From Poseidonibacter ostreae (lineage in GTDB: Bacteria; Campylobacterota; Campylobacteria; Campylobacterales; Arcobacteraceae): a stretch of DNA of 64,000 nucleotides. The DNA lies in the NCBI RefSeq assembly GCF_009208055.1, contig NZ_WFKI01000011.1:9765-73764 (forward strand). Reading direction: 5' to 3'. Positions 51,459 to 61,108 of this stretch are shown here, one piece after another. The notes under the pieces were generated by a model. That model was given only the letters and a program-made list of their open reading frames with translations, did no database searches and was not told where the DNA came from. The position numbers and the translations under genes were made by a program. Numbering within the stretch: the stretch's first letter is position 1; the number at the start of each line of letters is the position of its first letter.

Positions 51459-52031
51459 ATGGATAAGAATGTAGAGTTTGAAAATTCTATTAAAAAGATG
51501 CTTGAGCATGTAGGTGAAGACTCAAATAGAGAAGGTTTAGTTGATACTCCAAGTCGTGTAAGAAAAGCATTTGAGTTTATGTGTAGTGGTTATAATCAAG
51601 ACCCTAAAGAGATTTTACAAAAAGCATTATTTACTTCAACTAATGATGAGATGGTTGTAGTAAAAGATATAGAATTTTATTCACAATGTGAACATCATAT
51701 GCTACCAATAATTGGTAAAGTTCATGTTGCATATATTCCAAATGGAAAAGTAGTTGGACTTTCTAAAATACCTAGAGTAATTGATGTATTTGCAAGACGT
51801 TTACAAATTCAAGAGCAATTAACAGAGCAAATATGTGATGCGTTAAATGAGCATTTACAACCAAAAGGTGTTGCTGTTATGATTGATGCAAGACATATGT
51901 GTATGGAAATGAGAGGGGTTCAAAAAATTTGTTCAACTACAGTGACTTCAGCACTTAGAGGTTTATTTAAATCAAACAAAAAAACTAAAGATGAATTTTT
52001 ATCAATAGTTTCTTCTTCTTTACATAAATAA
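51459..52031 (+). CDS. folE: GTP cyclohydrolase I
   Basis: First enzyme of folate/tetrahydropterin synthesis. In 190 residues: EDSNREGLVDTPSRVRKAFE, the zinc-binding YSQCEHHMLPIIGKVHVAYI (Cys, His), GLSKIPRVIDVFARRLQIQE and ARHMCMEMRGV (second zinc Cys). ATG at 51459 follows AAAGGAA. Confidence 0.96.
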   Translation: MDKNVEFENSIKKMLEHVGEDSNREGLVDTPSRVRKAFEFMCSGYNQDPKEILQKALFTSTNDEMVVVKDIEFYSQCEHHMLPIIGKVHVAYIPNGKVVGLSKIPRVIDVFARRLQIQEQLTEQICDALNEHLQPKGVAVMIDARHMCMEMRGVQKICSTTVTSALRGLFKSNKKTKDEFLSIVSSSLHK

Positions 52032-52056
52032 AAACTAAGATTTATTCTTAGTTTTT
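52030..52056. terminator. Bidirectional terminator between folE and mgtE
   Basis: AAAAACTAAGA pairs with TCTTAGTTTTT (11 base pairs, 5-base TTTAT loop), followed by a T run on the forward strand. It starts at the folE stop and serves the convergent mgtE gene as well. Confidence 0.75.
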
Positions 52057-52064
52057 ATCTTTTT

Positions 52065-53417
52065 TTATAAAAGTATAACTTTTGCAAGCATTAAAAAACT
52101 AAAGAACCCTACAATATCAGTTACTGTTGTTAATAATACAGTACTTCCAATTGCAGGATCTATATCAAACTTTTTAAGTAGTAATGGAATAGATGCTCCA
52201 AAGAAACCAGCAGCAAATAAATTTAGAATCATTGATAAGCCAATTACAAGACCTAAAAGCTTTTCATCAAACCAAAGCCATGCTATTACTCCCATAATTA
52301 CAGCAAATAAGAAGCCATTAAATAATGAGACTATAACTTCTTTCTTAACTGCATCCTTAGAGTGCTCTAACTCAATATCTCCAAGTGCAAGCTGTCTAAC
52401 CATTACTGCTAGCGTTTGAGTTCCTGCATTTCCACCCATTGAAGCTACAATTGGCATTAAAATTGCAAGTGCAACATAAGCTTGAATAGTTTCATCAAAA
52501 ATTCCAATAACTAAAGAAGCAAGTATTGCAGTTCCTAAATTTAAAAACAACCACATAGCTCTTTTTTTTGCAGTTGCAAATAGATTATCTTCATGCTCAA
52601 AGTCATCATTAACCCCAGCTAATTGATACATCTGTTCTGTTGCATTCTCTTCAATTACATCTAAAATATCATCAGATGTAATTCTTCCCATAAGCATATC
52701 TTGATAGCCTACAACTGCTACAACATTTAAATCATATTTTTCAAACTTCTTTGCTACATCATCAATATCATCTTTATCTTGAACAACAAAAGGTTCAAAT
52801 CTATTTTTTTCATATTCATTTAAAACTTCTTGATAAGTTTTTTTAAAATCAATAATAATTAAATCTTCTAATAAAATAGAAGCAATTAATTTTTTATCAT
52901 CATTTACAATAAAAACTTGATGAATATTTTCTAATTCATGAGATGCTTTACCTTCAGTTAATCTATCAAGCGATTGTTTAATTGTTTCTTTTAAGTTTGC
53001 TGAAAAGAGCTCAGTTTGCATATATGAGCCAGCTTGGTCTTCTTCATACGTTTTAAGCCAATCAATCTCTTTTTGATCTTCAACTTCTAAACCATCATAA
53101 ACTTCTTTTGCTTTTAATTCATCATGTTCTTCAAGTTCTTGAATTATATCTGTTTGATCATCTGATTCTAGTTCATCAACGGCATGAGTTAATTGTTTAA
53201 TAGTAAGTTCTGAATAGGCATCTTCTCTTAGGTTTTCAGGAAGTTCAAGTAAGACTTCACCTAAAATATCATCAGGTAATTTTTTAAGTACAGTGAAGAA
53301 ATCTTCTTCACTTTTTTTTTCTATTTTTTTAAGGCTATTTGCAATATCACTTGGATGTAAATTCTCAAGTTCTTCTAAAAGTTTATTAGGTTCTTTTATA
53401 ATTTCATCTTGAGGCAT
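52065..53417 (-). CDS. mgtE: Magnesium transporter MgtE
   Basis: 450-residue Mg2+ channel/transporter. The N-terminal MgtE_N helical domain (LHPSDIANSLKKIEK...KLPDDILGEVLLELPE) is followed by a pair of CBS domains (about residues 135-260) that sense cytoplasmic Mg2+. The five-helix membrane domain has IVASMGGNAGTQTLAVMVRQ and DPAIGSTVLLTTVTDIVGFF. Full length. Confidence 0.95.
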   Translation of the reverse strand: MPQDEIIKEPNKLLEELENLHPSDIANSLKKIEKKSEEDFFTVLKKLPDDILGEVLLELPENLREDAYSELTIKQLTHAVDELESDDQTDIIQELEEHDELKAKEVYDGLEVEDQKEIDWLKTYEEDQAGSYMQTELFSANLKETIKQSLDRLTEGKASHELENIHQVFIVNDDKKLIASILLEDLIIIDFKKTYQEVLNEYEKNRFEPFVVQDKDDIDDVAKKFEKYDLNVVAVVGYQDMLMGRITSDDILDVIEENATEQMYQLAGVNDDFEHEDNLFATAKKRAMWLFLNLGTAILASLVIGIFDETIQAYVALAILMPIVASMGGNAGTQTLAVMVRQLALGDIELEHSKDAVKKEVIVSLFNGFLFAVIMGVIAWLWFDEKLLGLVIGLSMILNLFAAGFFGASIPLLLKKFDIDPAIGSTVLLTTVTDIVGFFSFLMLAKVILL

Positions 53418-53429
53418 GTGATATGTTCC

Positions 53430-54629
53430 TTATAATTTTTTTACTTCACTTTTATATGTAAGTCTATCTAATTTTGTAGCTTGTGTTCTATTTTCACTTT
53501 TCATTTCATTTTCAAATGTTTTTATAATACTTTTTGAATTAGCTAAAAAAGTTGCTTTATGCTTTCCTGCTAATCCTGAAGTTTTTGGACGTCTAATAAC
53601 TTTTAATGGATCTACTGCTTTTCCATTTTTATAAAGTCCTAAGTGTAAATGTGGACCTGAGCTAAGTCCTGTACTTCCAACATAACCAATATGTTGACCT
53701 TTTTTAACTCTAGCACCTCTTTTTAGACCTTTTCTAAAACCATTTTGGTGAGCATATAATGTTTTATAGCCATTTTGGTGATTTATGATAATTGTATTAC
53801 CATAACCACCTCTACGACCTTTAAATTCAACTCTTCCATCACCTGCTGCATAAATTTTTCTTCCTCTTGGAGCTGCAAAATCTGTTCCTAGGTGTGCTCT
53901 ATATCTTTTTAATACAGGATGCCATCTTTTTTTTGTAAATTTACTTGAAATTCTTTTATAAGTAAGTGGTATTTTAAAGAAAAAAGTTTTTGAAAAACCT
54001 TTTCCTTTTTCATCATAATATTTATCATCTTTACTATTTTTAATTCTATAATATTCTTTTCCTGCAATTTCAACCATTGCAGCACTTAATTCAGGCAATC
54101 CATGTGGACGACCAAGTAAGCTCTTCTTTGTATATTTTAATGCAATAAAATCGCCTTTTTGCATTTTTCTAAAATCAACTACGCCTTTGAACAATGATTT
54201 TAATTGAATTGCTAAAGTCACATCCCCTGTTGCTTTTTGTATATCATGTGAAACAGAAACGGTAATAGGAATTGCAATTGCTTCAGTATACTCTTGATAA
54301 TTTATAGGTAGTGTCTGAAATTTAACTGTTCCATCACTATCTTTATACATATGAATTTGTATATCTTCTGATACTGGAATTAAAACTTGATTAAAATCTC
54401 CATTATCTTCTGTATAAAGGAAAAACCTTTTATCCGCAACAATTTCTGAACATAGTTCTTTATCTTCTTTTTCAAGATCGAAATATAATTTTTGAGGAAT
54501 AGAATACTTTTCTAAAAATGTTAGAAAGCTCATACCTTTAGGCCATGGGAGTTCTTGTACTTCTGCTGAATGCAAAAGATTTAAAAATATAATAATACTT
54601 AGGATGATTTTTTTCACTGTTAAATTCAC
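53430..54629 (-). CDS. M23 peptidoglycan peptidase, Csd3-like
   Basis: 399-residue exported metallopeptidase. Signal-like helix IILSIIIFLNLLHSAEV, then an N-terminal domain of about 200 residues, and a LytM domain with HLGTDFAAPRGRKIYAAGDG (His and Asp zinc ligands) and SSGPHLHLGLYKNGKAVDPL (HxH). Length and layout match Helicobacter Csd3/HdpA, a carboxy/endopeptidase that sets helical cell shape. It is divergent from a csd6-like gene, another shape determinant, which strengthens this reading. ATG/TTG choice at 54629 follows the reading frame; a GTG or TTG shortly downstream is possible. Confidence 0.85.
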   Translation of the reverse strand: MNLTVKKIILSIIIFLNLLHSAEVQELPWPKGMSFLTFLEKYSIPQKLYFDLEKEDKELCSEIVADKRFFLYTEDNGDFNQVLIPVSEDIQIHMYKDSDGTVKFQTLPINYQEYTEAIAIPITVSVSHDIQKATGDVTLAIQLKSLFKGVVDFRKMQKGDFIALKYTKKSLLGRPHGLPELSAAMVEIAGKEYYRIKNSKDDKYYDEKGKGFSKTFFFKIPLTYKRISSKFTKKRWHPVLKRYRAHLGTDFAAPRGRKIYAAGDGRVEFKGRRGGYGNTIIINHQNGYKTLYAHQNGFRKGLKRGARVKKGQHIGYVGSTGLSSGPHLHLGLYKNGKAVDPLKVIRRPKTSGLAGKHKATFLANSKSIIKTFENEMKSENRTQATKLDRLTYKSEVKKL

Positions 54630-54696
54630 TTTTTATTAAAAAATTAGAACAACTATTATACAATTGCGCAACTTAAAAAATAATATGGAGAGGCAA

Positions 54697-55660
54697 TTGA
54701 ATAAAATCATAATTTTATTAGCCATGGTCATAAATATATTTGCAAATGATTTAGTAGATTTATATAGACTTCAAGGACTTAATGCAGTAGAGAAAAAACT
54801 TGAAGAGAGTTTAAAAGATAAAGAGTATTGGAATAATTACTTACGAAAATAAGAATGTTGACTTAGGATATTACGAAACAAAAAAATTTGTAATATTAAC
54901 TCATAAAATGAAATCAGAATTAGCTTTATATGAAATCAATAATAATCAAACAAATCTTATTGCACGAAATAGTGTAATTGTTGGTGAAAAAGAGGGTGAT
55001 AAATATTTAGAGGGTGATAAAAAAACTCCTGAGGGTGTTTATGAGTTAACAGGAAAAAAGACAGAACTTGATCAGTTTTATGGACCTTTTGCATTAGTAA
55101 CTTCTTATCCTAATACATTTGATAAGGCTTTAGATAAAAAAGGTCATGGAATTTGGATTCATGGTATGCCTTTAGAAAATGAAGAGCGAGAAAAATATAC
55201 AAGAGGATGTATTGCTTTAGATAATCCAGAATTAGAAAAGCTTGAAGAAAAAATAGATTTAGAGAATGCAATTTTATTAACAAGTAATGATGAGTTTGAA
55301 AAAGCAAAAAAAGAAGAGATATCTTTAATTCTTTCTTCTATTTTTGAATGGAAAGATTCTTGGAAGAAATCAGATATCAAGAAGTATTTAACATATTATT
55401 CAAATGATTTTAAAAAATCTGATGGAAGCAATTTTGAAAAGTTTTCTAAATATAAAAAAAGAATATTTAGAAAAAAAGAGAGAAAAAGAATACATTTTTC
55501 AAATATTAATATAACACCTTATCCAAACTCACTAAATAAAAGAATGTTTAAAGTTATAATGGATCAAAAATATAAGAGTCCAGCAGTAGATTTTAAAGGT
55601 AAAAAAGAACTATTTTTAGAAATAGCTAATAATGAAGTTAAAATTTTAACTGAAGATTAA
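54697..55660 (+). pseudogene. Csd6-like L,D-carboxypeptidase/transpeptidase interrupted by a frameshift
   Basis: YkuD-fold peptidoglycan enzyme related to Helicobacter Csd6. The first part (TTG at 54697, GGAG 6 bases upstream) reads a signal peptide, NKIIILLAMVINIFANDL, and EKKLEESLKDKEYWNNYL, then stops at 54850-54852. The remainder continues in the +1 frame: ENKNVDLGYYETKKFVILTH, the catalytic HGMPL...TRGCIAL (His and Cys) and a C-terminal NTF2-like domain. Removing one base in TTACGAAAATAAG near 54842 restores YLENKNVDLGYYE. An ATG at 54908 could still give a leaderless fragment. It is either a real mutation, a sequencing error, or a switchable frame. Confidence 0.75.
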
Positions 55661-55684
55661 AAGTAAATTTAACTCTTTTTTAGA

Positions 55685-55690
55685 TATAAT
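55685..55690 (+). promoter_or_regulatory. Probable -10 box of purL
   Basis: TATAAT in TTTTTAGATATAATCG, 36 bases before the ATG, with a T-rich upstream stretch typical of the group. Confidence 0.5.
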
Positions 55691-55725
55691 CGCCTTAACT
55701 ATAACAACCATATTTAAGGCTAAAG

Positions 55726-57939
55726 ATGCAAAAAAAAGACATGAACTTAGAAGAGTTAGCACTTGCTCACTCTTTAACACTTGAAGAATTAGATAATATT
55801 AAAGAAATTTTAGGAAGAGAACCAAACTATGTAGAAATTGGTATCTTCTCTGCTATGTGGAGCGAGCACTGTTCGTACAAATCAAGTAAAAAATACTTAA
55901 ATGGTTTCCCTACAAAAGCTCCTTGGGTAATCCAAGGTCCAGGTGAAAATGCTGGTGTTATTGACATTGGTGATGGATATGCTGCTGTATTTAAAATGGA
56001 ATCTCATAACCACCCTTCATTTATTGAACCTTACCAAGGTGCTGCTACTGGTGTTGGTGGAATCTTAAGAGATGTATTTACAATGGGTGCAAGACCAATT
56101 GCAAATATGAATTCAATTAGATTTGCTGGTATTGAAGGTAATAGTGAAACTGCTCAAAAGCATAGATTCCTTTTACGAGGTGTTGTTGCAGGTATTGGTG
56201 GATACGGTAACTGTATGGGTGTTCCTACTATTGGTGGAGAAACTACTTTTGAAGAGTGTTATGCTGGAAATAATCTTGTAAATGCATTTACACTTGGACT
56301 TGCTAAGTCTGATGAGATTTTCTTAGGACTTGCTGAGGGTGTTGGAAATCCAGTAATGTATGTTGGTTCTAAAACAGGACGAGATGGATTAGGTGGTGCT
56401 GTTATGTCATCTGCTTCATTTACAGAAGATAATGAATCAAAAAGACCAACTGTTCAAGTTGGAGATCCTTTTACTGAAAAATTACTTTTAGAAGCTTGTT
56501 TAGAATTATTTAAAGAAGATGCAATTATTGGTATTCAAGATATGGGTGCTGCTGGACTTACATCATCTTCATTTGAAATGGCAGGAAGAAGTGAATCTGG
56601 AATGATTATGCACTTAGATAAAGTTCCTGCACGTGAAGAGGGAATGACTCCTTATGACTTTATGCTTTCAGAGTCTCAAGAAAGAATGCTTATTTGTGCT
56701 AAAAAAGGACATGAGCAAAAAATTATTGATATTTTTGAAAAATGGGAATTAGATGTAGCTGTTATTGGTGAAGTAACTGATACTGGAAATATGGAATTAT
56801 TCTGGCATGGTGAAAAATGTGCTGAAGTTCCTGTTCAACCAGTATCAGAGCAAGCTCCTATTTTAGATAGACCAGTTGCAAAACCTACATATTTAGATGG
56901 TTTAGAAGATATTATCTTAGATAAAGAAATTTCAAACCAATCAGCATTTGATGATTTATTCTCTGATATGGAAGTAGTTGACAAGTCTTGGGTTTATTCT
57001 CAATATGACTCAATGGTACAAACAAATACAATTAAAGGACCAGGTTCGCTAGATGGTTCTTCAATTAGAATTAAAGAGACAGGAAAAGCTTTATCTATGT
57101 CTGCTGATTGTAACACAAGACTTTGTTATATTAATCCAGAACTAGGAGCTGCCGCAGCTGTTATGGAATCAGGAAGAAATGTAGCAATGAGTGGTGCAAG
57201 ACCAAAAGCAATTACTGATTGTTTAAACTTTGGTAATCCAGAGAATCCAGAAGTAATGTGGCAATTTGCACAATCATGTGAGGGAATTAAAACTGCTTGT
57301 AAAGAGTTAGATACTCCTGTAATTGGTGGAAATGTTTCTTTATATAATGAAACAAATGGTGTTGGTGTTTTCCCAACTCCTTCAATTGCAATGGTTGGTA
57401 TTAATGATGATGCAAATAAAGTTTTACCATCATGCGTTCAAAAAGAGGGGAATGTATTATATATTTTAGGAGACACTCAAAGTGAATTTGGTGGATCTTT
57501 ATATATGAAAAAAATGTATTCTGTAGTTGCTGGTTCTCATCCTGAAGTAAATTATTCTAATGAATTAAAATTATGGGATACAGTAATTGAAGCAAATAAA
57601 TCTTCATTATTAGAAGCTGCTAAAGATGTTAATGTTGGTGGTATTGCAATAGCATTAGCAAAAATGGCAGTTGTTGGTAAGATTGGAGTTGAAGCTGGTA
57701 TTTCATTAAATGAATCTAGAGATATCTTCTCTGAATCATTAAGTAGAGCAATTGTAGAAGTTAAACCTGAAAATTGTGCTGCTTTTGAAAAGTTAGCTGA
57801 TAGTAAAGATATTCATTGTTCTAAATTAGGTTTAGTACAAGGTGATAAAATTTCTATTAATGATATTTATAAAGAGTTAGATGCTGCATCTGATGTTTAC
57901 TTTAATAAATTCAAAAGTGTTATTGAACAAGATTTATAA
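55726..57939 (+). CDS. purL: Phosphoribosylformylglycinamidine synthase subunit PurL
   Basis: Large subunit of the small-type FGAM synthase, fourth step of purine synthesis. 737 residues with EIGIFSAMWSEHCSYKSSKK, FKMESHNHPSFIEPYQGAAT, GVGGILRDVFTMGARPIANM, QDMGAAGLTSSSFEMAGRSE and DCLNFGNPENPEVMWQF. Two AIRS-like halves are both present. Monocistronic between a promoter and a clear terminator. Confidence 0.97.
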   Translation: MQKKDMNLEELALAHSLTLEELDNIKEILGREPNYVEIGIFSAMWSEHCSYKSSKKYLNGFPTKAPWVIQGPGENAGVIDIGDGYAAVFKMESHNHPSFIEPYQGAATGVGGILRDVFTMGARPIANMNSIRFAGIEGNSETAQKHRFLLRGVVAGIGGYGNCMGVPTIGGETTFEECYAGNNLVNAFTLGLAKSDEIFLGLAEGVGNPVMYVGSKTGRDGLGGAVMSSASFTEDNESKRPTVQVGDPFTEKLLLEACLELFKEDAIIGIQDMGAAGLTSSSFEMAGRSESGMIMHLDKVPAREEGMTPYDFMLSESQERMLICAKKGHEQKIIDIFEKWELDVAVIGEVTDTGNMELFWHGEKCAEVPVQPVSEQAPILDRPVAKPTYLDGLEDIILDKEISNQSAFDDLFSDMEVVDKSWVYSQYDSMVQTNTIKGPGSLDGSSIRIKETGKALSMSADCNTRLCYINPELGAAAAVMESGRNVAMSGARPKAITDCLNFGNPENPEVMWQFAQSCEGIKTACKELDTPVIGGNVSLYNETNGVGVFPTPSIAMVGINDDANKVLPSCVQKEGNVLYILGDTQSEFGGSLYMKKMYSVVAGSHPEVNYSNELKLWDTVIEANKSSLLEAAKDVNVGGIAIALAKMAVVGKIGVEAGISLNESRDIFSESLSRAIVEVKPENCAAFEKLADSKDIHCSKLGLVQGDKISINDIYKELDAASDVYFNKFKSVIEQDL

Positions 57940-57948
57940 GAATCTTCA

Positions 57949-57975
57949 GAAGTAGTAGATAAAATCTACTGCTTC
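57949..57975. terminator. Terminator between purL and nosL
   Basis: GAAGTAGTAGAT pairs with ATCTACTGCTTC (12 pairs with one G-T, 3-base loop), followed by CTTTTTA on the forward strand. It lies between the convergent purL and nos operons. Confidence 0.75.
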
Positions 57976-57982
57976 CTTTTTA

Positions 57983-58432
57983 CTATCTTCCTATTTCTAA
58001 AATTCGTTTACTTACTTCTTTAAAATCTATTATTTCTAATCCAGCTTGAATTGAATCTTTTTTCTTATGTGCCCCAAAACCATAAGCCATTGGTGTTACA
58101 TTCATAGTATCATAAAATGCGGTTCTTGCATCTATCCATTTTGCAGTGTTAAAGTCATTTATCCAAATTATTGCATCATCTTTCCATTTAATATCTTGGT
58201 CTTTAAACCATAAAATAGTACAACCAATATCATCAAATACATATTTCTCTCCATCTTTTGGATTAATAACTTGTACTGTTTGATTTCTATCGCTTACAAC
58301 CATAATACATCTTTTACACATATCTCTATCCCAGTGAATATCATGTGCACCTGTTTTAACTTTTTTTTCACAAGCTGTGAATAAAAAGCTAAGTGATATA
58401 ATTAATATTAAAGAAGTTAATTTTTTATACAT
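57983..58432 (-). CDS. nosL: NosL copper-binding lipoprotein
   Basis: 149-residue lipoprotein (signal LSFLFTAC with lipobox Cys) that delivers Cu(I) for the nitrous oxide reductase copper sites. The MCKRCIMVVSDRNQTVQVIN block carries the conserved Cys/Met region, and DDIGCTILWFKD and WINDFNTAKWIDARTAFYD follow. Last gene of the nos operon, 8 bases after nosF. Confidence 0.92.
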   Translation of the reverse strand: MYKKLTSLILIISLSFLFTACEKKVKTGAHDIHWDRDMCKRCIMVVSDRNQTVQVINPKDGEKYVFDDIGCTILWFKDQDIKWKDDAIIWINDFNTAKWIDARTAFYDTMNVTPMAYGFGAHKKKDSIQAGLEIIDFKEVSKRILEIGR

Positions 58433-58440
58433 ATAAAATC

Positions 58441-59079
58441 CTATACTAACTCATCAGAGACAATTTTCCCTAAATCCATATATATTTGCCTATTAACTAT
58501 TTCTTTTACTTCATCAAGTCTATGTGTAACAAATAAAAGAATTTTATCATCTTCATTTTGTTTTAAAAGTCTATAGAAATCATCACGTGCAACAGGATCT
58601 AGATTTGCTGTTGGTTCATCATATATTATGATATCACTTTTTTTAGCAAGTGAAATAGCAATAAGCATTTTTTGTTTCATTCCACCAGAGAGTTTAAAAA
58701 AAGATTTATTTAAATTTGCTTTTAAATCAAGTTTCATCTCATTTGCATAATGCATTATAAGCTCACTATCTACATTTGAACTAGCTTCAATATATTGAAT
58801 AAGCTCGTCTAAATTTAATTTAATAGGAGGTGGAAGTTGTGGTACAAAAGAGATACTATCTAATACTTCAACTCTTTGTTTAATTGGGTCTTTCCCATTT
58901 ATTAATACATTTCCAGAATTTGGATGATAGTATCCTAAGATAGACCTAATTAAAGTAGTCTTTCCAGCACCATTTGGTCCCATTAAAGCTATATAATTGT
59001 TTTTTTCAAACTGCACACTTACATTATCTAAAGAAACATGTGAGCCGAATTTTTTTGTTAAATTTGAAACCTGTATCAT
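58441..59079 (-). CDS. nosF: NosF ABC transporter ATPase
   Basis: 212-residue ATPase of the NosDFY maturation complex. Walker A ALMGPNGAGKTTLIRS (about 32-47), signature LSGGMKQKMLIAISLA, Walker B KSDIIIYDEPTANLDPVAR and switch LFVTHRLDE. It is short for NosF (often about 300). Its normal membrane partner NosY is not encoded on either side: nosL follows directly and nosH precedes by one base. Confidence 0.9.
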   Translation of the reverse strand: MIQVSNLTKKFGSHVSLDNVSVQFEKNNYIALMGPNGAGKTTLIRSILGYYHPNSGNVLINGKDPIKQRVEVLDSISFVPQLPPPIKLNLDELIQYIEASSNVDSELIMHYANEMKLDLKANLNKSFFKLSGGMKQKMLIAISLAKKSDIIIYDEPTANLDPVARDDFYRLLKQNEDDKILLFVTHRLDEVKEIVNRQIYMDLGKIVSDELV

Positions 59080-59080
59080 T

Positions 59081-59986
59081 TTATACTAAACCTTTTAATC
59101 TAAAGTCAAATTTTAATGCATCAGCATGGCATACATCAATACATCTACCACAAAGAGTACAATCTGCACCTGTTACATACTGAGTTTTTATCCCTTTTTC
59201 TTCTCTTTGTTTATCATATTTTGCTTTTGTTAAATCTAATACTTGATTTTCAAAACATACATCATGACAAACCATACAATGGTCACAATTATCATTCCAC
59301 TGAACTCTTAAAGCACTTACTTTTCCAATATACCCATAAGTTGTTCCAATTGGACAAAGGTATGTACACCAAGCTCGTCTTGAAAAGAATACTTCAAGTA
59401 AAAAGACGATTAAAACCCATCCAAGTGCTAAAGACCAACCATAAGCAATAAATCTACTTAATATTCCTACAACATTAAAAGTTTCAAAAACTAAATAGCC
59501 ACTTGTAAATGCCATGATTATAAACATAAACCAAAATATATGTCTAACTCTATGATCAAATTTCCTCTCTTTTATTATCTTCTTAGTTACTAATGTATTA
59601 TGAAGTTTTTCTCCAATCTCGCTAATAATTCCGTAAGGACAAACCCACGAACAATAACTCTTTCCTCCAACAAATAAATAAAATATTATAATTGTTGAAG
59701 TTCCAATTATTACATTTATTGGAAGATGATAAGTTGCTAAAAAAACTTGTATTGTTGTAAAAGGATCAATTAAATGAAAGCCCAATATTCTTGAACCATT
59801 AAGAGTTCCCTCTAGTGTTTGTATATCTATTGCAAATGATAAAAAGAAAAGTAAATGAATTGAAATAACTACAATCCATCTTTTCATTCTATATGAAAAG
59901 AATGATTTACCTTCTTTAGTTTTATCAAAAAATGTTGATAAAAAACTTGTATTTTTTATTGTCGCTCTTGTATTCCATTTATCCAT
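59081..59986 (-). CDS. nosH: NosH quinol-oxidising iron-sulphur membrane protein (NapH-like)
   Basis: 301 residues, four to five membrane helices with two CxxxCP motifs at the membrane (CSWVCPYG and CTYLCPIG) and two C-terminal 4Fe-4S clusters (CDHCMVCHDVC and CTLCGRCIDVCHADAL). With NosG it is thought to pass electrons from menaquinol towards nitrous oxide reductase in Campylobacterota-type clusters. Confidence 0.92.
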   Translation of the reverse strand: MDKWNTRATIKNTSFLSTFFDKTKEGKSFFSYRMKRWIVVISIHLLFFLSFAIDIQTLEGTLNGSRILGFHLIDPFTTIQVFLATYHLPINVIIGTSTIIIFYLFVGGKSYCSWVCPYGIISEIGEKLHNTLVTKKIIKERKFDHRVRHIFWFMFIIMAFTSGYLVFETFNVVGILSRFIAYGWSLALGWVLIVFLLEVFFSRRAWCTYLCPIGTTYGYIGKVSALRVQWNDNCDHCMVCHDVCFENQVLDLTKAKYDKQREEKGIKTQYVTGADCTLCGRCIDVCHADALKFDFRLKGLV

Positions 59987-60011
59987 AATATTTTCCTAAA
60001 GCTTTTTTGTC

Positions 60012-60503
60012 TTATTTTGCTAAGGCATCTTTTTTTGCTTGAAATTGACCAATCTCTTTTGCAAAGGCTTTTAATTGTTCTTCGCTTGTATTAATTAGTA
60101 AACCTTTCATAATAAGGTTCTCTTTTCTACCAGCTTTAAAGTCAATTAAATCTTTTAATAGTTTTTCTTCACTTTGCCCAATTAATTTTGGACCCATAAG
60201 TTTTTTACCATTTTGCATACCAGACCCATTTCCACCATGACAAGATGAACATTTACTTTTATATTCGTTACTTACTTTAAACGATGCTGTATTACCAGCT
60301 TTATCTCTTAATGCTCTTAACTTATCTTCTTCTATATTTTTTTCTTCAACTTTTGTAATTTGTGTTTTAGGTGTATCAATATATTTCATATCTTCAATAA
60401 CTTTTCCTGCTTCTCCACCTTGGAAAGCACGTCCAGTTATAAAAGTTAATGCCATAAGTCCTAAAACTACGATTGTTGATACTAATGCAATTATATTTTT
60501 CAT
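60012..60503 (-). CDS. nosC2: Monoheme cytochrome c NosC2
   Basis: 163 residues with an N-terminal membrane/signal helix (IIALVSTIVVLGLMALTFIT) and one heme site CSSCHGGNGSGM with axial Met candidates in LIMKGLLI. Located one base from the other cytochrome gene, the pair matching nosC1-nosC2 of Wolinella-type clusters. It carries electrons between the NosGH module and the reductase. Confidence 0.88.
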   Translation of the reverse strand: MKNIIALVSTIVVLGLMALTFITGRAFQGGEAGKVIEDMKYIDTPKTQITKVEEKNIEEDKLRALRDKAGNTASFKVSNEYKSKCSSCHGGNGSGMQNGKKLMGPKLIGQSEEKLLKDLIDFKAGRKENLIMKGLLINTSEEQLKAFAKEIGQFQAKKDALAK

Positions 60504-61108
60504 TATAACTCCTTAATCTCTTTATTAAATTCAAAAATTTCATTTGCTATTTTTCTAATCTCTTCATCGCTCATTTGTTTTACTAATTCTGTCATTAAAA
60601 CATTTGCTTTTGGATCTTCTTTAAATGTTTTTATTTTATTAAAAATAAAATCAGAATTTTTGTCTAATAATGAAGGACCAATTATTCCATTTGCATAATC
60701 ATTATGACAAGCTGAACACTTAACAATAAAATCTTTACTAAGTTTTTTTACAAGCATTGAAATCTTAACTTTTTCATATGGACTTCTTATATGCATATTT
60801 GCATCAATAGCACTTCTTTGAGCAACTCTTATTTTTGCATCTTTATTAGCAGGTTCAGTATTTGGATCATATTGTGTTTTTACACCATTATAATTGAAAT
60901 AATAAGTCTCATTTTTATTGTTTTTAATATCTTTTTCTGCAACTTTTACTTCTTGTGCATTTTCATTTTTTTCAACTTCAATTACAAGTGCTTCTTGTTT
61001 AGATGCTACTTCAACTTTTTGTTTTACCTCAGTTTTCTCTTCTTTTTTATCTGAACATCCAATAATTGATATAATAATTGCTGTACTTAATATAATTTTT
61101 TTAATCAT
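60503..61108 (-). CDS. nosC1: Monoheme cytochrome c lipoprotein NosC1
   Basis: 201 residues: lipoprotein signal (ILSTAIIISIIGC), a charged Lys/Glu-rich linker of about 70 residues, and a C-terminal c-type domain with CSACHNDYANGIIGPSLL and candidate axial Met in VLMTELVKQM. It overlaps nosG and nosC2 at its ends, so expression is coupled. Confidence 0.88.
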   Translation of the reverse strand: MIKKIILSTAIIISIIGCSDKKEEKTEVKQKVEVASKQEALVIEVEKNENAQEVKVAEKDIKNNKNETYYFNYNGVKTQYDPNTEPANKDAKIRVAQRSAIDANMHIRSPYEKVKISMLVKKLSKDFIVKCSACHNDYANGIIGPSLLDKNSDFIFNKIKTFKEDPKANVLMTELVKQMSDEEIRKIANEIFEFNKEIKEL

